NCBI RefSeq assembly: GCF_900188095.1
Contig: NZ_FZOT01000024.1
Location: 1 to 54,144, forward strand
Reading direction: 5' to 3'
Source: Noviherbaspirillum humi
GTDB taxonomy: Bacteria > Pseudomonadota > Gammaproteobacteria > Burkholderiales > Burkholderiaceae_D
DNA length: 54,144 bases
Shown here: piece by piece, positions 41,097-49,727 of the stretch
Numbering within the stretch: position 1 is the first letter of the stretch
How the letters are laid out: the number at the start of each line of letters is the position of its first letter
Position numbers and translations under genes: made by a program
Notes under the pieces: generated by a model
Seen by the model: the letters and a program-made list of their open reading frames with translations, nothing else
What the model was told of the DNA's origin: nothing
Databases searched by the model: none

Positions 41097-42962
41097 ATGC
41101 GCGAACTCCCATCCCTTTCCCGGCTGACCGCCGGTTCCCTGGTCAGCGCGACCTGCCTGCTGGCCCTGCTCCATTTCGGGCGCGAGGTGCTCGAACCGGT
41201 CGCGCTGGCCGCCATCCTCAGCCTGATCCTGGCGCCCCTGATCCGGGCCCTGGAACGCCTCGGCTGGGGACGGCTGCCGGCCACGCTGGCGGCGGTTCTT
41301 CTTGCGGCCGCGTGCGTGGTCGGCATGACCCTCGTCCTGGCGTCACAACTGGCGGCGGTCACCCGCGAGCTGCCGCAGTACCGGGCGGCGATCCGCGTCA
41401 AGGTAGCCAAGGTGCGGGAGTTGACCGAGCGCCCCTTCGCGCGCATCCAGGCCGAGCTGAGCGGCCTGGTGCCGCAGCCGCCAGCCGATGTGCCGAAGCC
41501 GCGCCAGGGCGCCGGGTTGACGCCTGCGCCCGGCCAGCCGGTGCCGGTGGAAATCCGCCCGCCGCGCCTCACCACCCAGGACACGCTGGCCCGGCTGCTG
41601 GCCTTGGCGCTCGGACCGATCGGCGAAGCCGGCCTGGTGCTGCTGCTGATGGTGTTCATCTCCCTGGAGCATGAGTCGCTCAAGGACCGGCTGGTCCAGT
41701 TCGCCGGGCATGCGCGGACCAGCCGCACCATCAAGACGCTTGCCGACGCGACGCAGGGCGTGTCGCGCTTCTTCTTTTTCCAGTTCGTGGTCAATGCCGC
41801 CTTCGGCGCGGCGGTCGGGCTGGCGCTGTGGCTGGGCGGCATCCCGCACGCTGCGCTGTGGGGCACGCTTAGCGGCGCGCTGCGCTTCGTGCCTTACCTC
41901 GGCATTCTCGGCGCCGGCGCGGCCACCCTCCTGTTCGTCGCCGCCATCGATCCCGGCTGGGCACTGTCCCTGTACTGCGTCGGCCTGTTCCTGGTGCTCG
42001 AGCTGCTGGTGGCGAACGTGGTCGAACCGAAGGTGTACGGCCACAGTTCCGGACTGTCGCCGCTGGCGGTGATCCTGTCGGCGCTATTTTGGAGCGCGAT
42101 GTGGGGACCAGTGGGCCTGCTCCTGTCGACGCCACTGACGCTGTGCCTGGTAGTCATGGGGCGGCATGTGCGGGCGCTGGAACCGCTTTCGGTGTTCCTC
42201 GGCGAGGCGCCGAACGTCACGGCGGCACAGCGCTTCTATCAGCGCGCGCTGAGCGGCGATACCAAGGCCATCGTCCGCGATGCGCAACTCTACCTGCGGC
42301 GACACGGCTTTGCACGATACTGCGACCAGATCTTGCTGCCCGGACTCGGGCTGGCGGTCAATGAGTTGAGTTCAGGCGATATCGATGCCTCGCAGCAAGC
42401 GCGCATACGCGTCTCCATCATCGATATCGCCGAGGCGCTGACGCCCTCCTCCGGCAGTCTGGCCAGACCGCGCCGGCGGCCGGCTTCACTCATCGACGCC
42501 AGCGTCGGCGCTCACCTGCGGCAGCTGCGCGAAGCCCGCTTCGGCCGCTGGCAGGGACCGCTCGACGTGCCGGCGAAATCGGTCGTGCTCTGCGCCGGCC
42601 TTGGCTCCCAGCGCGACGACCTGCTGAGCGAACTGCTGGTGCGGGCGCTGCGCCAGGATGAGGTCGATGCCAGAAGCGTGGTGATCGGCACAGCGTCGGA
42701 AAATCCCGGGGCCGACAAGGGCGGCCTCGTCTCGACGGTATTCATCACCTATCCGACCGATGCGGCGCTCGAGCCATGGCTGGCGGCCGCCGCCGAATTG
42801 CGGGCGGACCTGCCGCAGGCGTTGCTGGTGACGATCCGCCTGCCCTTCGAAGATGCGCTCGCGCCGGAGGAGTTAATTGAACTGCATGTGGACATGATTC
42901 TGCGCTCCTTCGAGGAAGGCCTGGCTTTCGTCCATCCGCAACCGGAAGCGCCGCGCCAGTAA
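41097..42962 (+). CDS. AI-2E family transporter with long C-terminal soluble domain
   Basis: The 621-residue protein has an AI-2E/PerM membrane part: helices about 15-35 and 45-90, a Pro-rich loop (about 125-165), and helices about 170-385 with GTLSGALRFVPYLGILGAG and VVEPKVYGHSSGLSPLAVI. A soluble tail (about 390-621) ends in a Rossmann-like segment (SVVLCAGLGSQRDDLLSELLVRAL, then VFITYPTD) that resembles B12-binding-like domains without the cobalamin His motif. Typical members are about 350 aa. The substrate is unknown; AI-2 export is proven for few. No clear ribosome-binding site is present. Confidence 0.87.
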   Translation: MRELPSLSRLTAGSLVSATCLLALLHFGREVLEPVALAAILSLILAPLIRALERLGWGRLPATLAAVLLAAACVVGMTLVLASQLAAVTRELPQYRAAIRVKVAKVRELTERPFARIQAELSGLVPQPPADVPKPRQGAGLTPAPGQPVPVEIRPPRLTTQDTLARLLALALGPIGEAGLVLLLMVFISLEHESLKDRLVQFAGHARTSRTIKTLADATQGVSRFFFFQFVVNAAFGAAVGLALWLGGIPHAALWGTLSGALRFVPYLGILGAGAATLLFVAAIDPGWALSLYCVGLFLVLELLVANVVEPKVYGHSSGLSPLAVILSALFWSAMWGPVGLLLSTPLTLCLVVMGRHVRALEPLSVFLGEAPNVTAAQRFYQRALSGDTKAIVRDAQLYLRRHGFARYCDQILLPGLGLAVNELSSGDIDASQQARIRVSIIDIAEALTPSSGSLARPRRRPASLIDASVGAHLRQLREARFGRWQGPLDVPAKSVVLCAGLGSQRDDLLSELLVRALRQDEVDARSVVIGTASENPGADKGGLVSTVFITYPTDAALEPWLAAAAELRADLPQALLVTIRLPFEDALAPEELIELHVDMILRSFEEGLAFVHPQPEAPRQ

Positions 42963-43016
42963 AAACCTGGCGGTTGATTGCCGCACAGCAGCGTTGAATT
43001 TTTCTGCGATTGAAGC

Positions 43017-43050
43017 AAAAAAAGCCCGCAGCCCTTCTGAGCGCTGCGGG
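43017..43050 (-). terminator. Orphan minus-strand intrinsic terminator
   Basis: On the minus strand an 8-bp GC stem (CCCGCAGC with GCTGCGGG, 10-base loop) is followed by C and seven T. On the plus strand the A-run precedes the stem, so it cannot serve the AI-2E gene. No minus-strand gene lies just upstream; a TTGACA (43127-43122) with a weak TGACAT 17 bases further (43104-43099) could start a short RNA of about 75 bases. Confidence 0.75.
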
Positions 43051-43173
43051 AAATCAGGGAGCCGCTGTGGCGCTGCGGCATTAGCAATATGCAACGTTAT
43101 GTCAGGTAGCTGACAGAAATTTGTCAAGCTGGAGAACCGAAAAAGTCGGATTGCGTCAATCCTTTATCGATTG

Positions 43174-43464
43174 ATGGCAAATACGACAATGAAACCTGAT
43201 TCCTTTGAAGAAGAAATGGCCCTGCCGGGTGACCAGGACCTGATGCTTCAGCTCGCGCATCTGCCCGCCGCGCCCGTTGCGGAGACCATCAAGGTCGACA
43301 TCGAGAACGAGTACGGCCGGATATACCGCATCCTCCAGACTGCCGACTTGCTCGCCAATAAGGCGCTGCTGAACACGCTGCTGCACAGCCGGTACGTCGT
43401 CGTGCCTTTCAACCCGGACGATGACTACAGCGTAATTGCCATCGTCAGGCCGGAACGCGAATGA
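43174..43464 (+). CDS. Hypothetical protein (96 aa)
   Basis: The soluble acidic protein has ANTTMKPDSFEEEMALPGDQ at the start, a helical middle (RIYRILQTADLLANKALLNTLL) and the acidic motif FNPDDDYSVIAIVRPERE at the end. No family is recognised. The next start, ATG 43189, is also possible; neither has a clear ribosome-binding site. It lies about 100 bp before a receiver-domain gene. Confidence 0.6.
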   Translation: MANTTMKPDSFEEEMALPGDQDLMLQLAHLPAAPVAETIKVDIENEYGRIYRILQTADLLANKALLNTLLHSRYVVVPFNPDDDYSVIAIVRPERE

Positions 43465-43567
43465 ATGCCCCGAGAGCAGGAAGCGATCGGGTTTCAGGGA
43501 ACATGCCCTTTTCGGCGATGTCGCTGACCTATGCGCCCCTGCCGCGCACTTTTCTCTTGTGACGATC

Positions 43568-43966
43568 ATGCCGCCCGCATCTGAGTACCTGGGAGAAACC
43601 GAAACGCGAGACCAGGTACATCGCAAGATACTCCTGGTTGACGACAACCTCGACCTGCTCGAACTTGCGATCGACTACCTGCACTTCCTCGGCCATGAAG
43701 TGATTGCCGCCTCGAATGCGGAAGAAGCCCTCGATCGCCTCCGCGCCACTCCGGACGTGCAGGTCCTCATCAGCGATGTGACCATGCCCGGCATGAGCGG
43801 CATCGAATTGGCCCGTCGCGCGCGCGAGATGTATCCCTGGCTTCGCGTGCTGCTGGTATCGGGACGCGCCGACCTGGTTGCCGCCGAAGCCGCGACGCAG
43901 CATTTCGACTTCCTCCCCAAGCCCTACCGCATCGCCGACATGAACGCCTTTCTAGCCAGGCGGTAA
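43568..43966 (+). CDS. Single-domain response regulator
   Basis: The 132-residue protein is a receiver (CheY-like) domain: KILLVDDNLDLLELA with the acidic pair, the phosphoacceptor Asp in VLISDVTMPGMSG, Ser in LLVSGR and the conserved Lys in FLPKPYR. No output domain and no kinase gene is nearby. It may act in a phosphorelay or as part of a hybrid system. Start at 43568 is chosen because the domain begins at about residue 19; upstream codons in the frame overlap the previous gene. Confidence 0.9.
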   Translation: MPPASEYLGETETRDQVHRKILLVDDNLDLLELAIDYLHFLGHEVIAASNAEEALDRLRATPDVQVLISDVTMPGMSGIELARRAREMYPWLRVLLVSGRADLVAAEAATQHFDFLPKPYRIADMNAFLARR

Positions 43967-44247
43967 AACGATTCTCCCCAGGCGGCAGAAGAAAGCTTTC
44001 CCGGCTGGCGTCCAGGTCCCGGACGACATATGAAAGCGGCCATCACTGAATCGGCCGCCGGCGTCGGCTATCAGGCCCGCCGGCAACGCCTCCTCATCCG
44101 CTCCATGGAACAGTCCTGCCCGGCCATGCGCCGGCGCAGCCCATGACGCGCAGCCGCCGCGCCGGCTTGGCTCTATACTTCACCTTGCCGCAGCGAAAAC
44201 ATGCCTCGCCCGGCCATGGCTTTCATCCACAACAATCAGGAGACTTC

Positions 44248-44718
44248 ATGCGTTATTCCAATGCCACGTTCGCCGCCGCCGTATGCGGCGCCTTCGTTCT
44301 GGGCGCGCTCTGCTCGCCCCTTGCCCGGCACATCGTCAACGATGCCCATGCCCAAGCTGCGCCGCTGCAGCCGATGATGATCGACTTGGCCGCCCTCAAG
44401 CATGCCGACCTGCCCACGACGCCCAACCCGGAAATGAACGCGCGCCCCTTGGTGACGACCGAGAACGCGACGGTCGGCATCCAGTCCGGCAACGTCGCCA
44501 AGCATATTCATCCGAAGACCGATGAGATCCAGTACATCATCGAAGGCAGCGGTTCGATGTGGCTGGGGAACGAGCGCAAGGAATTCAAGCCGGGAACGCT
44601 GATCATCATCCCGAAAGGCACGGCGCACGCGGGCTCCATGGTGGCGAACGGTCCGGTGAAGGCGATCGCCATCAAGATTCCGCCGCAACCCAAGGATGAC
44701 GTAGTTTTCGTGCAGTAG
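44248..44718 (+). CDS. Secreted cupin-domain protein
   Basis: The 156-residue protein has a signal peptide (about 1-36, ending AHAQA) and a small cupin barrel: KHIHPKTDEIQYIIEGSGSMWLG (metal His and Glu) and PGTLIIIPKGTAHAG (last His). It is exported to the periplasm. AGGAG 6-7 bases before ATG 44248 fixes the start; a TATACT at 44174-44179 is a plausible -10. The ligand is unknown. An 8-bp stem without T-run (44738-44763) follows the gene. Confidence 0.87.
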   Translation: MRYSNATFAAAVCGAFVLGALCSPLARHIVNDAHAQAAPLQPMMIDLAALKHADLPTTPNPEMNARPLVTTENATVGIQSGNVAKHIHPKTDEIQYIIEGSGSMWLGNERKEFKPGTLIIIPKGTAHAGSMVANGPVKAIAIKIPPQPKDDVVFVQ

Positions 44719-44777
44719 GCTTTCTGCGCCGCGGGACGACCCGGCCATGCGACATGCCGGGTCGGCCGGGCGCCGTG

Positions 44778-45290
44778 CTACCGAAAGAAGCTGACCGTGC
44801 CGTCGGATTGCACGAATTGCGCCTTGCCGAAGCTGCTCTTCACCACGTCCGTCTGTTCCGACCGCATGTCGAGAAGCGCGCCCTGCTCGGTGCCTATGCG
44901 CATTCCCGTAGCCACTTCGACAGTCGCGGTCTTCCTGTCGGGAGAGATCTCGATCGATTTGATGGTGTACTCGAAGTTGGTGTAAAGCGCCTTGCCTACC
45001 CGCTCTTCGAGACGCTGCTTCGTCTCATGGAATTGCCCGACGGATGCGCAGGCAGTTGCCTTGTCGAGCGTTTCCGTGACGGGCATGGAGCGCGCGGTGC
45101 TCGAGAATCGGCCGTGCACCTGGTCGGAAAACAAGTCGCAGACCGCCTTTGCATCCCCGCGGTCGAAGGCTTCCCAATACTGTTGATACAGTTCCCGAAC
45201 CTGCGCGTCGCTGACCCGCTTTCCTCCAATGGCTGCATGCCAGATTCCGTATCCAATGCAAACCATGACGGCGATACCCAAAAGCCTCAT
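44778..45290 (-). CDS. Membrane-anchored hypothetical protein, NTF2/SnoaL-like
   Basis: The 170-residue protein has an N-terminal hydrophobic anchor (LLGIAVMVCIGYGIWHAAIGG) and a domain with YQQYWEAFDRGDAKAVCDLFS, the typical opening of NTF2-like/SnoaL proteins. The domain probably lies in the periplasm. Its function is unknown. AAGGA lies before the ATG. It is in the same direction as the gene at 45326, 35 bp downstream of that gene. Confidence 0.7.
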   Translation of the reverse strand: MRLLGIAVMVCIGYGIWHAAIGGKRVSDAQVRELYQQYWEAFDRGDAKAVCDLFSDQVHGRFSSTARSMPVTETLDKATACASVGQFHETKQRLEERVGKALYTNFEYTIKSIEISPDRKTATVEVATGMRIGTEQGALLDMRSEQTDVVKSSFGKAQFVQSDGTVSFFR

Positions 45291-45325
45291 GTGCCGATCC
45301 TTTATTTTTCCTTGTTGATGTGCGG

Positions 45326-46204
45326 CTACCTTTGCTCAGGCGGCGCCACCGCGGCGCCTTCGATGCGGTGGCGCGCCAAGGCCTCGGCGACGAAGCCGGA
45401 GCGCTTCATCTCCTCGACGAACTCCCTCAGGTAGCGGCTGCCGGCAGGCCGCTCCTTCGGCGTCGCCATCGCCTGATTGATCACCATGAAACGGCCGTCG
45501 AGCAGGCGCAGCCCGGGCAAGCGCTTCGCATCCGCCTCGAGCTGCTGTTTTACGCCGGCGGCCACTTCCATGGATTCCCGGACCATCATGTCCGCGACCA
45601 GCGGCGAGGTGGGCGCCCGCACCAGCTCCGCCTGCTTGATCTCCCGCGACAGATACAGATCGTAGGCGCTTCCCGCGCCGACCACGATGCGGTTGCCCTT
45701 GCGGTCCACGTCGGCATTGACCTTGATCGGCGATGCCTGCGGCACCAGGTACGCGCCTTCGATGATCACATAGGGCGCCGAATAATCCATGTCCTGCGCG
45801 CGCTTCGGGTCGATGGCGACGAAGCCGATATCCCATTCCTTCGTCCTGGCGCCGTCCACCACCTTGCCGGCAGAGTTATAGGTGACGAGTTCAACCGGCA
45901 CGCCGAGGCGCCTGCCGAGTTCGCGCGCCAGATCCACGGAAACGCCGCGCGCTTCCCCGGTGGCGGCATCCTTGGTTGCCAGGATCGGATTGCCGAAATT
46001 GATGGCCGCCCGCAGCTTGCCGGAAGGCGCCAGTTCGGATGCCGCCGCGGTGCGCTCCTTGGCTCCCGGCGCCATCGAGCCGCATGCGGCGAGTCCGGTT
46101 GCCAGGCACAGTATCGCCGCCGCGCGAAGCGCCGCCCACGGTGCCTTTCTGCTTCCCTTGCCAGTACGAGATGATTTCAACGATGAGGTTGCCATGGTGC
46201 GCAT
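45326..46204 (-). CDS. Periplasmic solute-binding lipoprotein (polar amino acid type)
   Basis: The 292-residue protein has a lipobox GLAAC (Cys about 44) and a bacterial extracellular solute-binding protein family 3 fold: KLRAAINFGNPILATKDAATGEARGVSVDLARELGRRLG, here about 66-104, and WDIGFVAIDPKRAQDMDYSAPYVII. It lacks permease and ATPase genes nearby, so it might also be a receptor. Start at 46204 is supported by AGGGAGA; a second ATG at 46195 is possible. It is next to a LysR gene in the same direction. Confidence 0.87.
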   Translation of the reverse strand: MRTMATSSLKSSRTGKGSRKAPWAALRAAAILCLATGLAACGSMAPGAKERTAAASELAPSGKLRAAINFGNPILATKDAATGEARGVSVDLARELGRRLGVPVELVTYNSAGKVVDGARTKEWDIGFVAIDPKRAQDMDYSAPYVIIEGAYLVPQASPIKVNADVDRKGNRIVVGAGSAYDLYLSREIKQAELVRAPTSPLVADMMVRESMEVAAGVKQQLEADAKRLPGLRLLDGRFMVINQAMATPKERPAGSRYLREFVEEMKRSGFVAEALARHRIEGAAVAPPEQR

Positions 46205-46364
46205 GCCGATCTCCCTGATGTGGTGGGTACGACGCCGGCCTCGTGCCGGCCTCCGTTTTCTTGTCGTTTGACGCACCGTGCCGCATGCACCGGATGGCCG
46301 TTGCGGCCGCGTCTTCGGGCAGTGTAGCAAAACTTCTTCGGAAGCAAGTGTGCTGAAACCGTAC

Positions 46365-47216
46365 TCAGCGCCGCAGCTCCGACATGATCTTTTCGGCGAG
46401 GAAGTCGCACGGCGGTCGATTCGACTTGGCGCTGCGCGCAAGGATGACTTCCAGCGCGGGCATTTCCGGCAGTCCCTGCGCCTGGCCGAGCAGGCTCAGG
46501 TGGGCAGGCACCGCGCAGCGGGCAAGCGGCGCCACGGCGAGCCCTGCCTCCACCATGCTGAGCAAGCCCATCAGGCTCGGGCTCTCGTAGGAAGTCCGGT
46601 AGGAGATCTTCGCCCGTTCCAGGCTGCGCACGGCGTTTTCGCGCGCGACGCTGCCCGGCAGGAAAACCGCGATCGGCAGCGGCCGCTCGCGCCAGATGTC
46701 GTTCACGCTCGGCGATGCGGCCCAAACCATCGGTTCGAAGCGGATGAATTCCCCCGACAAGCCCTTGACCCGCGTCGCGCAGACCAGGTCGACCGTTCCT
46801 TCCTTCACCATCGGCGCCAGCGCCACGCTCGGCAATCCGACCACCTGGATCTCGACCCGCGGATAGGTCGCGGAAAATTTCTTGAAGATGGACGGCAGCA
46901 GCGAGGCGGCATAGTCGTCGGGCACGCCGATGACGACGCGGCCGGTGACGTCGGGCCGCACCACCGCCGCCCAGGCTTCGTCGCGCAGGGCCAGCATGCG
47001 CCGTGCGAAGGTCAGCAGCACCTCGCCGTCCTGCGTCGGCGTGACGCTTCGCGGGCGGCGCACGAAGAGCGGCTTGCCGAGCGCCGTTTCGAGCGTCTTG
47101 ATCTGCATGCTCACCGCAGACTGGGAGCGATGCACGACCTCCGCCGCGCGGCTGATGTTGCCGGTATCGGCCACCGCCACGATCATGGCCAGAACGTCCA
47201 GGTCGAGTGCTTTCAT
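46365..47216 (-). CDS. LysR-type regulator divergent from alpha/beta hydrolase
   Basis: The 283-residue protein has a LysR helix-turn-helix (VLAMIVAVADTGNISRAAEVVHRSQSAVSMQIKTLE, about 8-43) and an effector domain (about 87-275). The frame goes on upstream to 47261 without a ribosome-binding site; ATG 47216 fits the family start. The gene is divergent from the hydrolase gene, with an inverted repeat between. Confidence 0.9.
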   Translation of the reverse strand: MKALDLDVLAMIVAVADTGNISRAAEVVHRSQSAVSMQIKTLETALGKPLFVRRPRSVTPTQDGEVLLTFARRMLALRDEAWAAVVRPDVTGRVVIGVPDDYAASLLPSIFKKFSATYPRVEIQVVGLPSVALAPMVKEGTVDLVCATRVKGLSGEFIRFEPMVWAASPSVNDIWRERPLPIAVFLPGSVARENAVRSLERAKISYRTSYESPSLMGLLSMVEAGLAVAPLARCAVPAHLSLLGQAQGLPEMPALEVILARSAKSNRPPCDFLAEKIMSELRR

Positions 47217-47237
47217 GGGTGTCGGACTGTTGGCATC

Positions 47238-47277
47238 AGAAAATCTGATAAATACGATCAATATTACGCGATTTTCT
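47238..47277. promoter_or_regulatory. Candidate LysR-binding region
   Basis: AGAAAATC (47238-47245) and GATTTTCT (47270-47277) form an 8-bp inverted repeat with a 24-base AT-rich spacer between the divergent LysR and hydrolase genes. Confidence 0.4.
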
Positions 47278-47318
47278 TAGATAAGCGTATCGGGCATAGT
47301 GATGAAAAGGAGGTGCCC

Positions 47319-48170
47319 ATGAACGCCAGAATCAACCCATCCGTATTCGTCACCCGCGAGCTGTGCTTCGCCAGGATCCCTTCCGGCGTCTGCATTCCCT
47401 ACGTGGCTTCGGGTTCCGGCGAACCGCTGGTCTTCGTGCACGGTTCGCTCTGCGATTACCGCTACTGGAACAGCCAGACGCGTTCCCTGTCGGCGCATTT
47501 CCTCTGCATCTCGATCAGTCTCAGCCATTACTGGCCGGTCGACGATGCGAGTATCCAGGCGGAATTCGGCTGGAAGACCCATGTGGCGGAACTGGCCGAA
47601 TTCATCAGTGCCATGGACCTCGGGCCGGTGCACCTGGTCGGCCATTCACGCGGCGGCTGCGTTGCGTTCCAGCTGGCGCGCGAGTATCCGCACCTGGTGA
47701 AGACGCTGACCCTCGCCGATCCGGGCGGCCCGCTGCAGATCGATGGCGAGCCGGCAGCGGTCCTGCCGCCGGCGGTGCATGCGGTGCGGGCGAAGGTCGC
47801 GGAGCTGATCGAGAATGGCGCGACCGAAGCCGGACTGGAACTCTTCGTCGACTCGGTGAGCATGCCGGGCGTATGGCGCAGGAGCCCCTCGGGCTTCCGC
47901 ACGATGGCATTCGATAATGCATCTACGCTTCCGAAGCAGTTCCGCGATCCTCTGCCGGCCTACACCCGCGCCGCCGCCGCCGAGGTGGGGTGCCGGACCT
48001 TGTTGATCGAAGGCGAACGGAGTCCGCGCATGTATCGCCATACCGTGGGCGCGCTCGCCGAATGGATGCGCGATGCGGACAAGCAAACCGTCGCCGGCGC
48101 CTCGCACGGCATGAACGCGGCCAGCCCGGCCGTGTTCAACCAGATGATCCAGGACTTTGCGGCCGCCTGA
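47319..48170 (+). CDS. Alpha/beta hydrolase
   Basis: The 283-residue protein has the hydrolase fold with oxyanion HGS (41-43), nucleophile S110 in VGHSRGG, and a C-terminal His in GASHGMN. Acid residue is probably D near 217-240. It is a cytoplasmic esterase/hydrolase of unknown substrate. AAAGGAGG 6 bases upstream makes the start certain; the upstream part of the open frame (46278-47318) is only the reverse side of the LysR gene. It is probably controlled by the divergent LysR protein. Confidence 0.9.
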   Translation: MNARINPSVFVTRELCFARIPSGVCIPYVASGSGEPLVFVHGSLCDYRYWNSQTRSLSAHFLCISISLSHYWPVDDASIQAEFGWKTHVAELAEFISAMDLGPVHLVGHSRGGCVAFQLAREYPHLVKTLTLADPGGPLQIDGEPAAVLPPAVHAVRAKVAELIENGATEAGLELFVDSVSMPGVWRRSPSGFRTMAFDNASTLPKQFRDPLPAYTRAAAAEVGCRTLLIEGERSPRMYRHTVGALAEWMRDADKQTVAGASHGMNAASPAVFNQMIQDFAAA

Positions 48171-48241
48171 AGCGCCGGACAATTCGGGGAAAGCGGGAAG
48201 CCCGGACGCGGACGGCAGGGCGCGATGGCCCCGGCCTGCGC

Positions 48242-49633
48242 CTACTGCATCTCGAATATCTTCGCCGGGTTTAGGATATTGCGCGGATCGAGCGTGCGCT
48301 TGATGCGCTTCATCAGGGCGATCTCTTCCTCGCTTCGCGAATAGCGCAGGTAGTGCCGCTTCAGCAGGCCGATGCCATGCTCCGCCGAGACCGAACCGGC
48401 CCAGTCCCGCACCAGCCCGTAGACGATGGCGTCGATGTCATCGGTCGGCTGATCGCCCTCCCCGGCCTTGACGCCGATATGGATGTTCGAATCGCCGACA
48501 TGGCCGAAGAAGACAGTCTTCGCCTCCGGCCAGCGCCGGCGGACCGCATCGGTGCAGGCCGCGACGAAGCGGCCGATATCGCCCGCGGGCAGGCTGACAT
48601 CGAAGCCGACATGGGGCCAGAACACCGACCGAAACTCGCCCGAGCCATCCCTGATCGCCCACAAGCGCCGTGCCTCGGCCTGCGACTGGGCGATCACCGC
48701 ATCTTCCACGATGCCCTGCTCCAGCACCCCTTCCAGCGCCGCCTGGAAAAGCGCCTGGTCCCTGGCCGCGTCAGACCCGCTGGCCTCGATCAGCACATAG
48801 GCGCCATGGCCCTGCGCCAGCGGCGCCGGCCGCCCCGGAACCCGGGTCGTGATCAGTTCGTAGAAATCCGGCCACATCACTTCGAAGGCGGAAAGCGCGT
48901 TGCCGAGGCTGCCCTGCAGCGCCTGCAGCAGGCGGAGCACATCCTCATATCCGGATACCGCGCATAGCGCGGTGCAGGTGCTGCGCGGCTGCGGCTGCAG
49001 GCGCAGCACCACGCGGGTGATCACGCCGAGGGTGCCCTCGCTGCCGATGAAATGCTGCTTCAGGTCGTAGCCGGCATTGTTCTTCATCATCTTGTTGAGC
49101 GAGGTCAGCACGGTGCCGTCCGCCAGCACGACTTCCAGCCCCAGCACTTGGTCCCGCGTCATGCCGTAGCGGATGACGCGGTTGCCGCCGGCATTGGTGG
49201 CGACGTTGCCGCCGATTTGGCAGGAGCCGCGGCCGCCGATATCGACCGGGTAGAAGAAGCCCGCATCCCAGGCCGCCTCCTGCACCGCCTGCAGCGGCGT
49301 GCCCGCCCACGCCGTCAGGGTCCGGGCCGCCGGATCGATTTCCTCGACCCCGCGCATGCGCTCCAGCGACAGGACGATGCAATCGCCGGCCGGCGTCGCG
49401 CCTCCCGCCAGCCCGGTCGCGCCGCCCTGCGGGACCACCCCCACGCCGGCATCGTTGCAGGACCTGAGGATCGCCGATACCTGCGCCACCGATTCCGGGC
49501 GCACCACCGCCAGCGGCAGCGCGCCGGACAGTTTTTCCATCGTGTCGCCGAGATAGCGCGGCTCGATGTCCAGCCCGACCAGGCACTGATCGGCGCGCAG
49601 CAATGCCTGCAGGCGATGAATCAGGGAATCCAT
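48242..49633 (-). CDS. GlcD-type FAD-linked 2-hydroxyacid dehydrogenase
   Basis: The 463-residue protein has the FAD_binding_4 domain (about 38-175: VVPQGGATGLAGGATP and GGNVATNAGGNRVIRYG) and the FAD-oxidase C-terminal domain (FFGHVGDSNIHIGV, SAEHGIGLLKRHYL). It belongs to the D-lactate/glycolate/2-hydroxyglutarate dehydrogenase group (GlcD, Dld). It probably oxidises a D-2-hydroxyacid to the keto acid in the cytoplasm, the substrate being imported by the TRAP system 94 bp upstream. GAGG precedes the ATG. Confidence 0.92.
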   Translation of the reverse strand: MDSLIHRLQALLRADQCLVGLDIEPRYLGDTMEKLSGALPLAVVRPESVAQVSAILRSCNDAGVGVVPQGGATGLAGGATPAGDCIVLSLERMRGVEEIDPAARTLTAWAGTPLQAVQEAAWDAGFFYPVDIGGRGSCQIGGNVATNAGGNRVIRYGMTRDQVLGLEVVLADGTVLTSLNKMMKNNAGYDLKQHFIGSEGTLGVITRVVLRLQPQPRSTCTALCAVSGYEDVLRLLQALQGSLGNALSAFEVMWPDFYELITTRVPGRPAPLAQGHGAYVLIEASGSDAARDQALFQAALEGVLEQGIVEDAVIAQSQAEARRLWAIRDGSGEFRSVFWPHVGFDVSLPAGDIGRFVAACTDAVRRRWPEAKTVFFGHVGDSNIHIGVKAGEGDQPTDDIDAIVYGLVRDWAGSVSAEHGIGLLKRHYLRYSRSEEEIALMKRIKRTLDPRNILNPAKIFEMQ

Positions 49634-49727
49634 GTGAAGCCTCGGTGATATGGGTGATGCCCTTTCCCATGACGCGCCTGCCCCGCGGCAGCGCCGGGCA
49701 CGTCATTGCAGGAGCGTTTCGCCGGCC

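Noticed and set aside
46278-47318. Upstream extension of the alpha/beta hydrolase frame
   Set aside because: It covers the minus-strand LysR gene; AAAGGAGG right before ATG 47319 marks the real start.
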